Assembly (NCBI RefSeq): GCF_003970915.1
Contig: NZ_RXOF01000005.1
Coordinates: 1 to 64,000 of the forward strand
Direction of reading: 5' to 3'
Origin: Hymenobacter gummosus
GTDB lineage: Bacteria; Bacteroidota; Bacteroidia; Cytophagales; Hymenobacteraceae
Length of the DNA: 64,000 nt
The notes under the pieces were generated by a model. That model worked only from the letters and a program-made list of their open reading frames with translations, searched no databases and was not told the DNA's origin. A program made the position numbers and the translations under genes. This document shows, in pieces, positions 42,678 through 50,266 of this stretch. How positions within the stretch are numbered: the first letter of the stretch is position 1; every line of letters starts with the position of its first letter.

Positions 42678-42734
42678 TCAGCCCGTGGCCCGCGGCAGCA
42701 TGAGGTGGACGACGAGATACAGCGCGGCGGGCAT
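42678..42734 (-). CDS. 18-aa leader peptide of ilvE
   Basis: ATG 42734 to TGA 42678-42680 encodes MPAALYLVVHLMLPRATG, with four Leu and two Val in eighteen codons. It stops about 33 nt before the terminator-like hairpin. Position and content fit a leader peptide of transcription attenuation by branched-chain aminoacyl-tRNA. The frame is open upstream, so the chosen start is not certain. Confidence 0.4.
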   Translation of the reverse strand: MPAALYLVVHLMLPRATG

Positions 42735-42931
42735 GGGGCAAAGGCCGGTGGGCGCGTGCGGAGCGGTGAGCGGCGCTCCGCACGGGCTGGTGGACAGGGG
42801 CGGCGAATTATTTTCTGGCTGGCGGGTAGCAGCGGCGGCCGGCTTCCTCCTTAGCTTGCGCCCCCCGCGTGGCCATTGCCAGCGGGTACAGCGGCGTGGG
42901 CGTGAAGAAGTTGGCCGGCCGGCGGCGCTAC

Positions 42932-43005
42932 CCGAATGCTGCCCGCAAGAACACGCCCGCCCCGGCGCCGCAAAAACCACTTTTCCGCGTGGCTACTATT
43001 TCCAA
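42932..43005 (-). promoter_or_regulatory. 74-bp conserved leader element, copy upstream of ilvE
   Basis: Minus strand: TTGGAAATAGTAGC (42992-43005), 36 bp, CGTGTTCTTGCGG (42943-42955), GGCAGCATTCGG. It lies 362 bp from the ilvE ATG, against 20 bp for the leuA copy. In both copies the frame Leu-Glu-Ile-Val-Ala ... Val-Phe-Leu-Arg is open, ending in a stop just past the element. Confidence 0.6.
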
Positions 43006-43065
43006 GCGCAACTATTCACCCGCCAATCATCTTGCTAACAGCAGCTTGCCCCAAACCCCGCTACA

Positions 43066-44607
43066 ATGCCCAACGGCAGTATAGACCCCGTTTTTCAGCT
43101 CGTTAAGTCGCTCACCCGCACCGAAAAGCGGCATTTTCGGCTGTTTGCCGGCCGGCCCGGCACCGGCGAGGATCTGAAGTTCATGCGCCTGTTCGACGCC
43201 CTCGACGGCCTCGCGCAGTACGACGAGGAGCGCATTCTGGCGCAGGTGCCGGCCATCAAGAAGGTGCAGCTGGCCAACCTCAAAGCCAGCCTGTACCGGC
43301 AGCTGCTCAGCAGCCTGCGTGCCTACCACGCCGGCCAGAACGTGGACATTCAGCTGCACGAGCAGCTCGACTACGCCCGGGTGCTCTACAACAAGGGCTT
43401 CTACCAGCAGGCCCTGCGCATGCTGGAGCGCACCAAGCAGCAGGCCCAGCAGGCCCGGCTGCCCCACGTGGCCCTCATTGCCCTCGACTTCGAAAAGCTC
43501 ATCGAAGCCCAGTACATCACGCGCAGCCTACGCGGCCGGGCCGAGGATTTGTCGGCCGAGTCCTTGGACACGGTGCAGCACGTGACGCAGCTGCACCGCC
43601 TCTCCAACGTGGCCCTGCGCATGTACGGGCTGTACCTGCGCGTGGGCCACGCCCGCAGCCAGCCGGATGCCGAGCGGATTACGGCCCGCTTTCAGGCCGC
43701 GCTGGCCGGCATCGACGTCAGCCACGGGGGCTTCTACGAGCGGCTGTACTACTACCAGGCCCAGGTGTGGTACTCCACCATCGTCCAGGATTTCCGGGCC
43801 GGCTACCGCTACGCGCAGAAGTGGGTGGACTTGTTTGAGCAGGCCCCCGACATGATGGAGCAGCAGCCCATGCTCTACATCAAAGGCCTGCACAACCTGC
43901 TGGCGGCCCTCTACAACCTCTTGTACTACAGCAAATTCGTGCGGGTGCTGGCGAAGCTCGAAGCATTTGCCGCCACGCTCACCCGGTCCACGCCCAATAC
44001 CGACGTGCTGCTGTTTCAGTACATCTACACCCACAAAATCAACGCGGCGTTCTTGGAAGGGCGCTTTACGGCCAGCCTGCAGCTGATGCCGGAGCTGCTG
44101 GAAAAGCTGGTCCTCTTTCAGCCCCAGCTCGATTTGCACCGCCGGCTGATTTTCTACTACAAGATTGCCAGCCTGTACTTCGGCAGCGGGCACTACCGCA
44201 AGGCCATCGAGTACCTGAACAAAATCATTCAGTACCGCGACGTGACCCTGCGCGAGGACATTCAGTGCTTTGCCCGCATCCTGAACCTGATTGCGCACTA
44301 CGAGGCCGGGCAGGACGAAATGCTGGAGTACCAGATTCGCTCGGTGTACCGCTTTCTGGGCAAGATGAACGAGCAGCAGCAGATGCAGGTGGAAATCTTC
44401 CGCTTCCTGCGCACGGCCGGGCGGCTGGCCCCGCACCAGCTCAAGGAGGCCTTTATTGAGCTAAAAAACCGCCTGCTGGCCATATCCGACAACCCCTACG
44501 AGCGGCGCCCCTTCCTCTACCTCGACATCATTTCCTGGCTGGAAAGCAAGATTGAGGACGTACCAGTGGAGGACATCATGCGGCGGAAATTCGCCCGGAT
44601 GAAGTAG
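43066..44607 (+). CDS. All-helical protein, TPR-like, unknown function
   Basis: 513 aa, no signal peptide or membrane segment. The sequence is a long series of amphipathic helices with TPR/HAT-like spacing, for example QLDYARVLYNKGFYQQALRMLERTK and YYKIASLYFGSGHYRKAIEYLNKI (the latter close to a TPR consensus). The N-terminal VKSLTRTEKRHFRLFAGR is distinctive and, as far as I can recall, recurs in Cytophagales proteins of unknown role. Probably a cytosolic scaffold. Monocistronic and divergent from ilvE. Confidence 0.6.
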   Translation: MPNGSIDPVFQLVKSLTRTEKRHFRLFAGRPGTGEDLKFMRLFDALDGLAQYDEERILAQVPAIKKVQLANLKASLYRQLLSSLRAYHAGQNVDIQLHEQLDYARVLYNKGFYQQALRMLERTKQQAQQARLPHVALIALDFEKLIEAQYITRSLRGRAEDLSAESLDTVQHVTQLHRLSNVALRMYGLYLRVGHARSQPDAERITARFQAALAGIDVSHGGFYERLYYYQAQVWYSTIVQDFRAGYRYAQKWVDLFEQAPDMMEQQPMLYIKGLHNLLAALYNLLYYSKFVRVLAKLEAFAATLTRSTPNTDVLLFQYIYTHKINAAFLEGRFTASLQLMPELLEKLVLFQPQLDLHRRLIFYYKIASLYFGSGHYRKAIEYLNKIIQYRDVTLREDIQCFARILNLIAHYEAGQDEMLEYQIRSVYRFLGKMNEQQQMQVEIFRFLRTAGRLAPHQLKEAFIELKNRLLAISDNPYERRPFLYLDIISWLESKIEDVPVEDIMRRKFARMK

Positions 44608-44632
44608 GCGGTTGCACGGAGCAAAACAGAAC

Positions 44633-44826
44633 GTCATCCTGACGAAGGAAGGACCTTCCTCGAACCACGCAACGCCGCAAATGCCAACGTGCAGACGCTA
44701 GTTGGCTGAAACGGTAAAGCGCAGCCACCAACGATAGAACGTTAGCGGCTGCGCTTTTCAGATGGTGCAGGGTGCGAGGAAGGTCCTTGGCTACGCCGAC
44801 CTTCGGTTCGCTCTGCTCAGGATGAC
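44633..44826. repeat. REP/MITE-like repeat of the GTCATCCTGA family
   Basis: Left end GTCATCCTGACGAAGG (44633) and right end ...CTGCTCAGGATGAC (44826) are inverted. AAGGACCTTCCTCG near the left pairs with CGAGGAAGGTCCTT near the right. The left arm lacks ~20 bp present in the right. The centre is a terminator-like stem, AAAGCGCAGCC / GGCTGCGCTTT. Same three-level layout as repeat copy A. Confidence 0.7.
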
Positions 44827-44841
44827 AGACGCAAACCCGTT

Positions 44842-45918
44842 CTACGCCGCCCGGCCGAGCTGGCGCAGGAACAGCACGTGCGACAATACGGCGGTGCGCA
44901 TACGCGGGAATTCGTGGTAGACCACGTCGAATTCCTGGCAGGCCTGCTTGATGATTTTGCTGATGGCCGGGTAGTGCACGTGCGAAATCTTGGGGAAAAG
45001 GTGGTGCTCCACCTGGAAGTTCAGCCCGCCCAGCAGCCAGGTTACCACTTTGTTGTCGGTGGCGAAGTTGGCGGTGGTTTTCAGCTGGTGAATGGCCCAC
45101 TCGTCCTCCATCTTGTAGGTCTGGGCATCGGGCACGGGGAAGGTGGCGGGTTCCACGGTGTGGGCCAGCTGAAACACCAGGCTTAGCGAGAAGCCGGCCA
45201 CGGCGGCGAAAATCAGGAAGCCGATAATCCAGGGCACGAAGCCCACCATGTAAATCGGCAGGGCCACGAACAGGCCCAGGTACAGCACCTTGAAGCCCCA
45301 GAACGTGAGCTGGTCACCGAGGGTCATCTTCTTGAGCGGCACCGAGCCGATGGCGCCCTTGAAGTATTTCTGGTAGTCCATCATCACCACCCAGGCCAGG
45401 TAGAACAGCGCGTACAGAAACCAGAAGTAGTAGTGCTGGTAGCGGTGCAGGGCGCGGCGCGGCTGCGTCTCGCTCAGGCGCAGCCAGGGCTGGGCATCGA
45501 TGTCGTCGTCCACCCCGTCGATGTTGGTGTACATGTGGTGGATGAGGTTGTGCTTCATGTTCCACATGAAGGAGTTGCCGCCGAATACGTTCAGGGTAAA
45601 GGCGGCGGCCTGGTTCAGCCACTTGTGCTCCGAAAACGAGCCGTGGGCCCCGTCGTGCATCACGTTGAAGCCGATGGCAGCCCCGACGGCGCCCATAAGC
45701 ACGCACTCTAGGATGGCCCAGCCCGCCGGGGGCGTGAAGAACACGAGGTGGATGTAGAGGAACAGCAGGGCCCCGGTCAGCAGGGCGGCTTTGGTGAACA
45801 GGGTGGCGTTGCCGGTGGTGGCTTTGCCGGCCTGCTCGAAGTAGTCGTTGACGCGGCGCTTCAGCTCCTGGTGAAACGATTCACTCTGCCGGACGGCGGC
45901 AAACTTGGGTACGGACAT
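44842..45918 (-). CDS. Acyl-CoA/fatty acid desaturase, paralogue 2
   Basis: 358 aa from ATG 45918 (MSVPKFAAVRQ). The same histidine boxes as paralogue 1: HDGAH, HNLIHH and VEHHLFPKISHVHY, and the same order of membrane helices. The two proteins are alike over their whole length. HNLIHHMYTNIDGVDDDID differs from paralogue 1 only in a few positions. Different regulation or acyl position is possible but unproven. Each gene stands alone on the minus strand, on either side of the leucine cluster. Confidence 0.9.
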   Translation of the reverse strand: MSVPKFAAVRQSESFHQELKRRVNDYFEQAGKATTGNATLFTKAALLTGALLFLYIHLVFFTPPAGWAILECVLMGAVGAAIGFNVMHDGAHGSFSEHKWLNQAAAFTLNVFGGNSFMWNMKHNLIHHMYTNIDGVDDDIDAQPWLRLSETQPRRALHRYQHYYFWFLYALFYLAWVVMMDYQKYFKGAIGSVPLKKMTLGDQLTFWGFKVLYLGLFVALPIYMVGFVPWIIGFLIFAAVAGFSLSLVFQLAHTVEPATFPVPDAQTYKMEDEWAIHQLKTTANFATDNKVVTWLLGGLNFQVEHHLFPKISHVHYPAISKIIKQACQEFDVVYHEFPRMRTAVLSHVLFLRQLGRAA

Positions 45919-46064
45919 GCGGGTGAGTAGTGGGTATCGGGCCGTAAAGGTACGGCACAAAGCCCGCGGCGGACGCGACCTGACGCAAATCAGCTCCGCC
46001 GCGGCCGGGTTTGGGTAGACACCCCGACCGGCTAACTCGTTCCGTCGGGCCTAGACGGGTGGAA

Positions 46065-46113
46065 TATTTTTGTCAAGCAAACTTTACTTTGTGTCAAGAA
46101 TACTTTACACTTG
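46065..46113 (+). promoter_or_regulatory. Promoter and 21-bp tandem operator of the membrane protein/XRE pair
   Basis: -7 box TATTTTTG (46065-46072). Overlapping its end, TGTCAAGCAAACTTTAC (46071) and TGTCAAGAATACTTTAC (46092) repeat with a period of exactly 21 bp, two helical turns. This is the layout of sites for a small dimeric repressor, and the second gene of the operon encodes one. Confidence 0.6.
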
Positions 46114-46139
46114 CAGCGTACTTCAATCCTTCTGCTGCT

Positions 46140-46613
46140 ATGAATACCCGCTTTCTTTTTCCGCACCGCTACAAGGCCATTGGCTGGGTGCTGTTTGCCG
46201 CCGGTGCGGTGCTGGGTCTCGCCGCCTGGAATTTTGAGTGGCAACCAGCCTGGCTGACGTTTCAAATACCCGCGTTTGTGCTGCCGCATCCCACGCTCGG
46301 CAAAGACGGCGTACCCGTGCCCCACAATTTTCTGCCCGAGCTAAGCGCCGTGCTGTGCATTCTGGGCGCACTGCTGGCGGCCTGTTCGCGCGAGCGGTAC
46401 GAGGATGAGTTCATCATGCGCCTGCGCCTCGATTCCCTGCTCTGGGCGGTGTACGTCAACTACGGTCTGCTCATCCTGGCCCTGCTGTTCACCTACGACT
46501 TCCTCTTTCTCAACATCATGGTGTACAGCATGTTCACGCCGCTGGTGCTGTTCCTGCTCCGTTTCCACTACGTGCTGTTCCGCAGCAGCCGCGCCGCCCG
46601 CTATGCTGAATAA
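46140..46613 (+). CDS. Four-helix membrane protein paired with an XRE regulator
   Basis: 157 aa from ATG 46140. Four hydrophobic segments (about 13-30, 65-80, 98-118, 124-142) with short loops, and a C-terminal basic tail (RSSRAARYAE). Membrane protein/XRE pairs of this kind are common in Bacteroidota and Firmicutes, but the role is unknown. The last 11 bases overlap the regulator gene, so the two are translated together. Confidence 0.65.
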   Translation: MNTRFLFPHRYKAIGWVLFAAGAVLGLAAWNFEWQPAWLTFQIPAFVLPHPTLGKDGVPVPHNFLPELSAVLCILGALLAACSRERYEDEFIMRLRLDSLLWAVYVNYGLLILALLFTYDFLFLNIMVYSMFTPLVLFLLRFHYVLFRSSRAARYAE

Positions 46614-46803
46614 GCTGAAACTGGCCCGCGTAGCCCTGGGCCTCACGCAGGAAGACGTAGCCCGCCGCATCGGGGTGAGCCGGCAGACCGTCAATGCCAT
46701 GGAGCAGGCCAAGTACGTGCCCTCCACGGTGCTGGCCCTGAAAGCGGCCCGGCTGCTGGGCAAATCGGTGGAGGAGCTGTTCGAGCTGGAAGCCGACGAC
46801 TAA
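46603..46803 (+). CDS. XRE-family small repressor
   Basis: 66 aa: MLNKLKLARVALGLTQEDVARR is the first half of a five-helix XRE domain, then IGVSRQTVNAMEQAKYVPST (recognition helix) and LALKAARLLGKSVEELF. This is the YozG/plasmid-type single-domain repressor that often partners a membrane protein. It probably binds the 21-bp tandem sites at 46071-46113. The stop codon forms the left end of the 96-bp palindrome. Confidence 0.88.
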   Translation: MLNKLKLARVALGLTQEDVARRIGVSRQTVNAMEQAKYVPSTVLALKAARLLGKSVEELFELEADD

Positions 46804-46896
46804 GCCGCGCTGCGCCGGAAAATGACCACGGCCCGCCCCAGCTGCCTGCAGGCAGCTGGGGCGGGCCGTGGTCATTTTCCGGCGCAGCGCGGCTTA
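46801..46896. repeat. Perfect 96-bp palindrome joining two stop codons
   Basis: Each base of 46801-46848 pairs with 46849-46896 without mismatch, centred on CCTGCAGG. The left end is the TAA of the XRE gene and the right end the TAA of the convergent lipoprotein gene. As RNA it forms a ~46-bp stem and certainly acts as a bidirectional terminator block. All other terminators here have stems of 8-22 bp. Confidence 0.9.
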
Positions 46897-48129
46897 CAGG
46901 GGCTGGTCGGCCACGTCGGCGGCGGTGCCCACGAGCAGGTCCGGGTTCAGCAGGGGGCGCAGCTCGGAGAAGGGCAGAAACAGGCGGATTTCGCCCTGGG
47001 CGAAGGAGGCAATTTCGTAGGGCGAGTACACGAACACGGCCCCGCCGCTGGTCAGGTACACGTTGCGGGTGGCCGGCAGGTGCGGCACGAACAGCGGGCC
47101 GTCGAGCGGGGCATTGGGGGCCAGGCGCAGCTGCCGGCGGGCGGCGCGGTCGAGCAGGGCCACCAGCTGCGGCTCGGTGCCGGGGCGGAAGATGGCGCTG
47201 TAGGGCAAGGGCCGGCCGGTGCGCGTGTCGTAGCTCACGACGCGGGTGCCGTAGCTGCCGTGGGCGCCACCGGTGTAGCTGTAGACGAAGTAGCCGAGGC
47301 TCAGCAGCGGAGCCTGGTTCCAGAATACGTGCATCAGCTGCTGCTCGTCGTAGCGCAGGGCGTAGCTGGGCAGGGTGTCGCCCGCTGTTTCCTGCTGCCG
47401 CTCCCCGGCGTCCTGGCGGTAGTCTTTGGTATATGCCGCCAGGCGCTGCCCCCACAGCTCATCGAGGTCGGGCGCGGGCTGGTTTTCGAGGGTGTCGCCG
47501 CACAGGTGGCGCAGCAGGTTGTCGCGCAGCAGGCCGGTGGCCAGGCCCACGGGCTGCAGGGCCAGCAGGCGCAGCTGGGCGTGGGGCGACGTGGCCTGAT
47601 TGGGGAAGGCGGCTACCGAGTCGCTGTAGAATTTGGAAATCAGCGCCAGGCTGCCCAGGGGGCGCACTTCGCGCAGACGCACGGGCTGGCCGCTTACGGT
47701 ACCCGTCAGCTGCGGGCCCTGCCGGTGCAGGCGCCACACCGGGCCGGCCTGCGCCCCCTCGGCTACGTGCTCCGGGCTGTAGTCGATGAGCACCAGCGAA
47801 TCGGGGGCGTGGCGGGTGCCGTAGTCGCCGTTGAGCAGGAAGGGCTGCCCGTCGGTGCCGGCGTAGCTGCCCGCCACTCCGGCCGATTCGGAGTCGTTGG
47901 TGAGCCGCGGCCAAGCCTGCAGCTGCAGCGTGATGCTGTCGGTGGCGCCGGGCAGCACGCCGCGGTATTGCCGGTACCACGCCCCGGGCGAATCGGCCGG
48001 GGCCGCGGGGCGCGGCGCGGTGGGCTGGCCGGGGGCCGGAGCGGTGGTGGCGGTATCGTTCTGCCGGGAGTTGCAGGCGGTCAGCAGAGCCAGCAGCAGG
48101 ACGGGGCGGGAAAGGAGGAAAAGGCTCAT
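46894..48129 (-). CDS. Lipoprotein with a DUF3298/RsiV-like domain
   Basis: 411 aa from ATG 48129 (MSLFLLSRPVLLLALLTAC), lipobox LLTAC with Cys19. A Pro/Ala/Thr-rich linker follows. In the second half, PLLSLGYFVYSYTGGAHGSYGTRVVSYDTRTGRPLP is the DUF3298 core, where YTGGAHG is the best marker. RsiV in Bacillus is an anti-sigma factor with this domain, but no sigma factor gene is nearby and there is no cytoplasmic part, so that role is not expected. Envelope location. Confidence 0.75.
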   Translation of the reverse strand: MSLFLLSRPVLLLALLTACNSRQNDTATTAPAPGQPTAPRPAAPADSPGAWYRQYRGVLPGATDSITLQLQAWPRLTNDSESAGVAGSYAGTDGQPFLLNGDYGTRHAPDSLVLIDYSPEHVAEGAQAGPVWRLHRQGPQLTGTVSGQPVRLREVRPLGSLALISKFYSDSVAAFPNQATSPHAQLRLLALQPVGLATGLLRDNLLRHLCGDTLENQPAPDLDELWGQRLAAYTKDYRQDAGERQQETAGDTLPSYALRYDEQQLMHVFWNQAPLLSLGYFVYSYTGGAHGSYGTRVVSYDTRTGRPLPYSAIFRPGTEPQLVALLDRAARRQLRLAPNAPLDGPLFVPHLPATRNVYLTSGGAVFVYSPYEIASFAQGEIRLFLPFSELRPLLNPDLLVGTAADVADQPL

Positions 48130-48360
48130 AGGCAACGGGAGCGGCAAGTAAACGGCCGCGGCGGCGGCGGGCGTGGTGTGCCGGCTATACGCGGGGCGGC
48201 GCAAAATATTTATCGGCCGGGCGGGCCGGTTTACCGCTGATTCGCCGGGGCTGGTGGCTTATTGGGCCAATATGGCCCTTTTACTACGTATTCGGGCCCG
48301 CAACCACAGCCCAGCTTTACAAGTAAGCCTTTGACAAATCCAACCACAACCATCCACACC

Positions 48361-49245
48361 ATGAGCTTTATCAAAGCCGGCCAAGACGCCCGAGGCAACG
48401 ACATCAACATTTTTTACCAGGACTGGGGTCAGGGCGACCCGGTCGTACTGATCCACGGCTGGCCCGCCGACCACCAGATGTGGGAGCACCAGTCGCACAG
48501 CCTCGCTCACTACGGCAAGCGCGTCATTGCCTACGACCGGCGCGGCTTCGGCAAATCCGACAAACCCTGGGGCAGCTACGACTACGACGTGCTGGCCGAC
48601 GACCTGAAAGCCCTCCTCGACGGGCTCGACCTGCAGAACGTGACGCTGGTGGGCTTCTCGATGGGCGGCGGCGAAGTGGCCCGCTACATGAGCCGGCACG
48701 GCGGCGCCCGCGTGAGCCGGGTGGCCCTGGTTTCGGCCGTGACGCCCTTCCTGCTCAAAACCGACGACAACCCCGACGGCGTGCCCCAGGAGGAGTTCGA
48801 CAAAATCATCGAGGGCCTGCGCAAGGACCGCCCCGACTTCCTGCAGGACTTCGGCAAGAAGTTCTACGGCGTGGGCGTGGTGAGCAAGCCCGTCAGCCAG
48901 GCCACCCTCGACTGGATGCAGATGCTGTGCCTGCCGGCCGCCCCGCACGCCACCGAGGAGTGCGCCAAGGCCTTCAGCAGCACCGATTTCCGCCAGGATG
49001 TGCGCAGCATCAAAGTGCCCACGCTCATCATCCACGGCACCGACGACCAGACCGTGCCCATCAAATCCAGCGGCGACAAAACGGCCGAGCTGCTGCCCCA
49101 GGCCACGTACATCAAGTACGACGGCGAGCCGCACGGCCTGTTTATCACCTCCAAGGACCGCCTGACCCAAGACCTGCTGGACTTCACCAGCGGCAGCACC
49201 GCCAGCGGCGACAACCGCTACGCCGTGCGCGAACCGCTGGCGTAG
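48361..49245 (+). CDS. Alpha/beta hydrolase, non-heme haloperoxidase-like
   Basis: 294 aa from ATG 48361 (MSFIKAGQDARGND). Oxyanion HGW (32-34), nucleophile elbow GFSMGG with Ser100, acid around HGTDDQTVP and catalytic His in GEPHGLF. The order and the N-terminal FYQDWGQGDPVVLIHGW match cofactor-free chloroperoxidases/esterases of the bromoperoxidase A2 type. No signal peptide. The substrate is unknown. It is followed by an inverted repeat. Confidence 0.88.
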   Translation: MSFIKAGQDARGNDINIFYQDWGQGDPVVLIHGWPADHQMWEHQSHSLAHYGKRVIAYDRRGFGKSDKPWGSYDYDVLADDLKALLDGLDLQNVTLVGFSMGGGEVARYMSRHGGARVSRVALVSAVTPFLLKTDDNPDGVPQEEFDKIIEGLRKDRPDFLQDFGKKFYGVGVVSKPVSQATLDWMQMLCLPAAPHATEECAKAFSSTDFRQDVRSIKVPTLIIHGTDDQTVPIKSSGDKTAELLPQATYIKYDGEPHGLFITSKDRLTQDLLDFTSGSTASGDNRYAVREPLA

Positions 49246-49256
49246 GGTTAGGGTGT

Positions 49257-49325
49257 GAGGGTATGGGGGTAGGAGGGAAGGAGTCATTATTCGGACGACT
49301 CCTACCCTCCTACCCCCATACCCTC
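49257..49325. repeat. 29-bp inverted repeat after the hydrolase gene
   Basis: Left arm 49257-49285 (begins GAGGGTATGGGGGTAGGAG) and right arm 49297-49325 match at 28 of 29 positions with an 11-base loop. Both arms iterate GGGTA/GTAGGAG words. Confidence 0.75.
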
Positions 49326-49375
49326 TTAAACTTTCTGACTCCTACCCTGCTACTCTCACCCCTTCTTACCCAATA

Positions 49376-49410
49376 AAAAAACCGGTGCAGCTGCCGCTAC
49401 GCCGGTTTTT
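49376..49410. terminator. Bidirectional terminator, hydrolase / HNH
   Basis: AAAAACCGG / CCGGTTTTT, 9-bp stem with a 16-base loop, flanked by A- and T-runs. Confidence 0.7.
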
Positions 49411-49904
49411 CAGTTTAGGTACGCGTGCCAGGTATGGTCAATGGTACCGGCACTGAGCTTGAGGAAACTGGATAAGGTGGGTTTCCTGGGCTTTTGTCTG
49501 ACGACAAGGCCCGCCTCTTCGGGGGTGCGGTGGCCCTTGGCGTGGTTGCAGCGGGCGCAGGCGGTGAGCAAATTGCTCCAGCTGGAGTCGCCGCCGCGGG
49601 AGCGGGGCAGCACGTGGTCCAGGGTGAGGTTCTTGGTAGAGCCGCAGTACTGGCATTCAAAATGGTCCCGCTTCATGATGTTGTGCCGGCTCAGGGCAAT
49701 GCCCTTGTACGGCACGCGCACGTAGCGCTGCAGCTTGATGATGCTGGGTTTGGGAAACGCCTTGCTAACGGTGCGCAGAAACGCGCCTTCCTTGTTGGCA
49801 ATCAACTCGGCTTTGTCGAGGTAAAGCAACACGAAGGCCTTCTGCACGCTGCACAGGGTAATGGCGGTATAGTCGCCATTGAGCACGAGCACTTTTTGGT
49901 CCAT
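49410..49904 (-). CDS. HNH endonuclease-family protein
   Basis: 164 aa. The zinc ribbon uses CQYC (84-87) and CARC (116-119). The HNH nuclease motif is LTLDHVLPRSRGG (His97), N111 and H121. The N-terminal half (KVLVLNGDYTAITLCSVQKAFVLLYLDKAELI) is the typical extension of chromosomal, single HNH proteins in Bacteroidota. It would nick or cut DNA, but no partner system lies beside it, so a housekeeping role is as likely as defence. Confidence 0.88.
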   Translation of the reverse strand: MDQKVLVLNGDYTAITLCSVQKAFVLLYLDKAELIANKEGAFLRTVSKAFPKPSIIKLQRYVRVPYKGIALSRHNIMKRDHFECQYCGSTKNLTLDHVLPRSRGGDSSWSNLLTACARCNHAKGHRTPEEAGLVVRQKPRKPTLSSFLKLSAGTIDHTWHAYLN

Positions 49905-50266
49905 ACGAGCGGTGGTGGTAAACGACCGGAACTAGCGGTAAGCTAGGGGTTTCCAGCCGGTTTAGCAACCGCCGCGCCCCGGGCTTGGTTCAATTCGGGA
50001 AGTGGCTCGACGGTAGATTGGGCACCGCCCCGGCAGACGGTAGCGCCAGCAAAGGGCAACACCGGCAGTCATTGCGAGGCGCAGCCGCGGCAATCGGTCC
50101 TGTACAGTGCGCCGCCGACGCAATACCCACTGCCCGAAACCGGCCTCGTCCGGAACTGTAGCATCAGTTTTGGGCGGGACCGGTTTTTGGTTTCTGCCAG
50201 TTAGGCCGTCGTGCCGCGAGAGGAAAGATTGCCGCGCTTCGCTCGCAATGACTGCTACCCGAACCG
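49905..50266. other. 362-bp intergenic region holding repeat copy B
   Basis: No gene. The first ~150 bp are the upstream region of the HNH gene (minus strand), with no TAnnTTTG box seen. From 50068 to 50252 it is occupied by a GTCATTGCGAG repeat. Confidence 0.5.
50068..50252. repeat. REP/MITE-like repeat, copy B of the GTCATTGCGAG family
   Basis: Terminal arms GTCATTGCGAG (50068-50078) and CTCGCAATGAC (50242-50252). Internal words GGTTTCTGCCAGTT, CCGTCGTGCC, CGAGAGGAA and CGCTTCGCTCGCAATGAC align with the reverse complement of copy A. The inner stem is weaker than in copy A. Confidence 0.75.

Larger units (their letters stand above)
42571..43065. other. Divergent 495-bp gap between ilvE and the helical protein gene
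   Basis: The minus strand holds, in order of transcription towards ilvE, the conserved 74-bp element (42932-43005), a leader peptide (42678-42734) and a terminator-like hairpin (42608-42645). On the plus strand the promoter of the 43066 gene must lie in the last ~60 bp, but no consensus -7 box was found. Confidence 0.5.

Noticed and set aside
46894-48129. RsiV-type anti-sigma factor
   Set aside because: The DUF3298 core is present, but there is no cytoplasmic sigma-binding segment and no ECF sigma gene nearby; the protein is a lipoprotein.
46534-48240. Identical peptide MTTARPSCLQAAGAGRGHF on both strands
   Set aside because: The two frames come from the two arms of the 96-bp palindrome and do not indicate duplicated genes.
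49410-49904. HNH gene as part of a defence island
   Set aside because: Neighbours (hydrolase, NlpC/P60, smpB) are unrelated to defence, and the N-terminal extension is that of common chromosomal HNH proteins.
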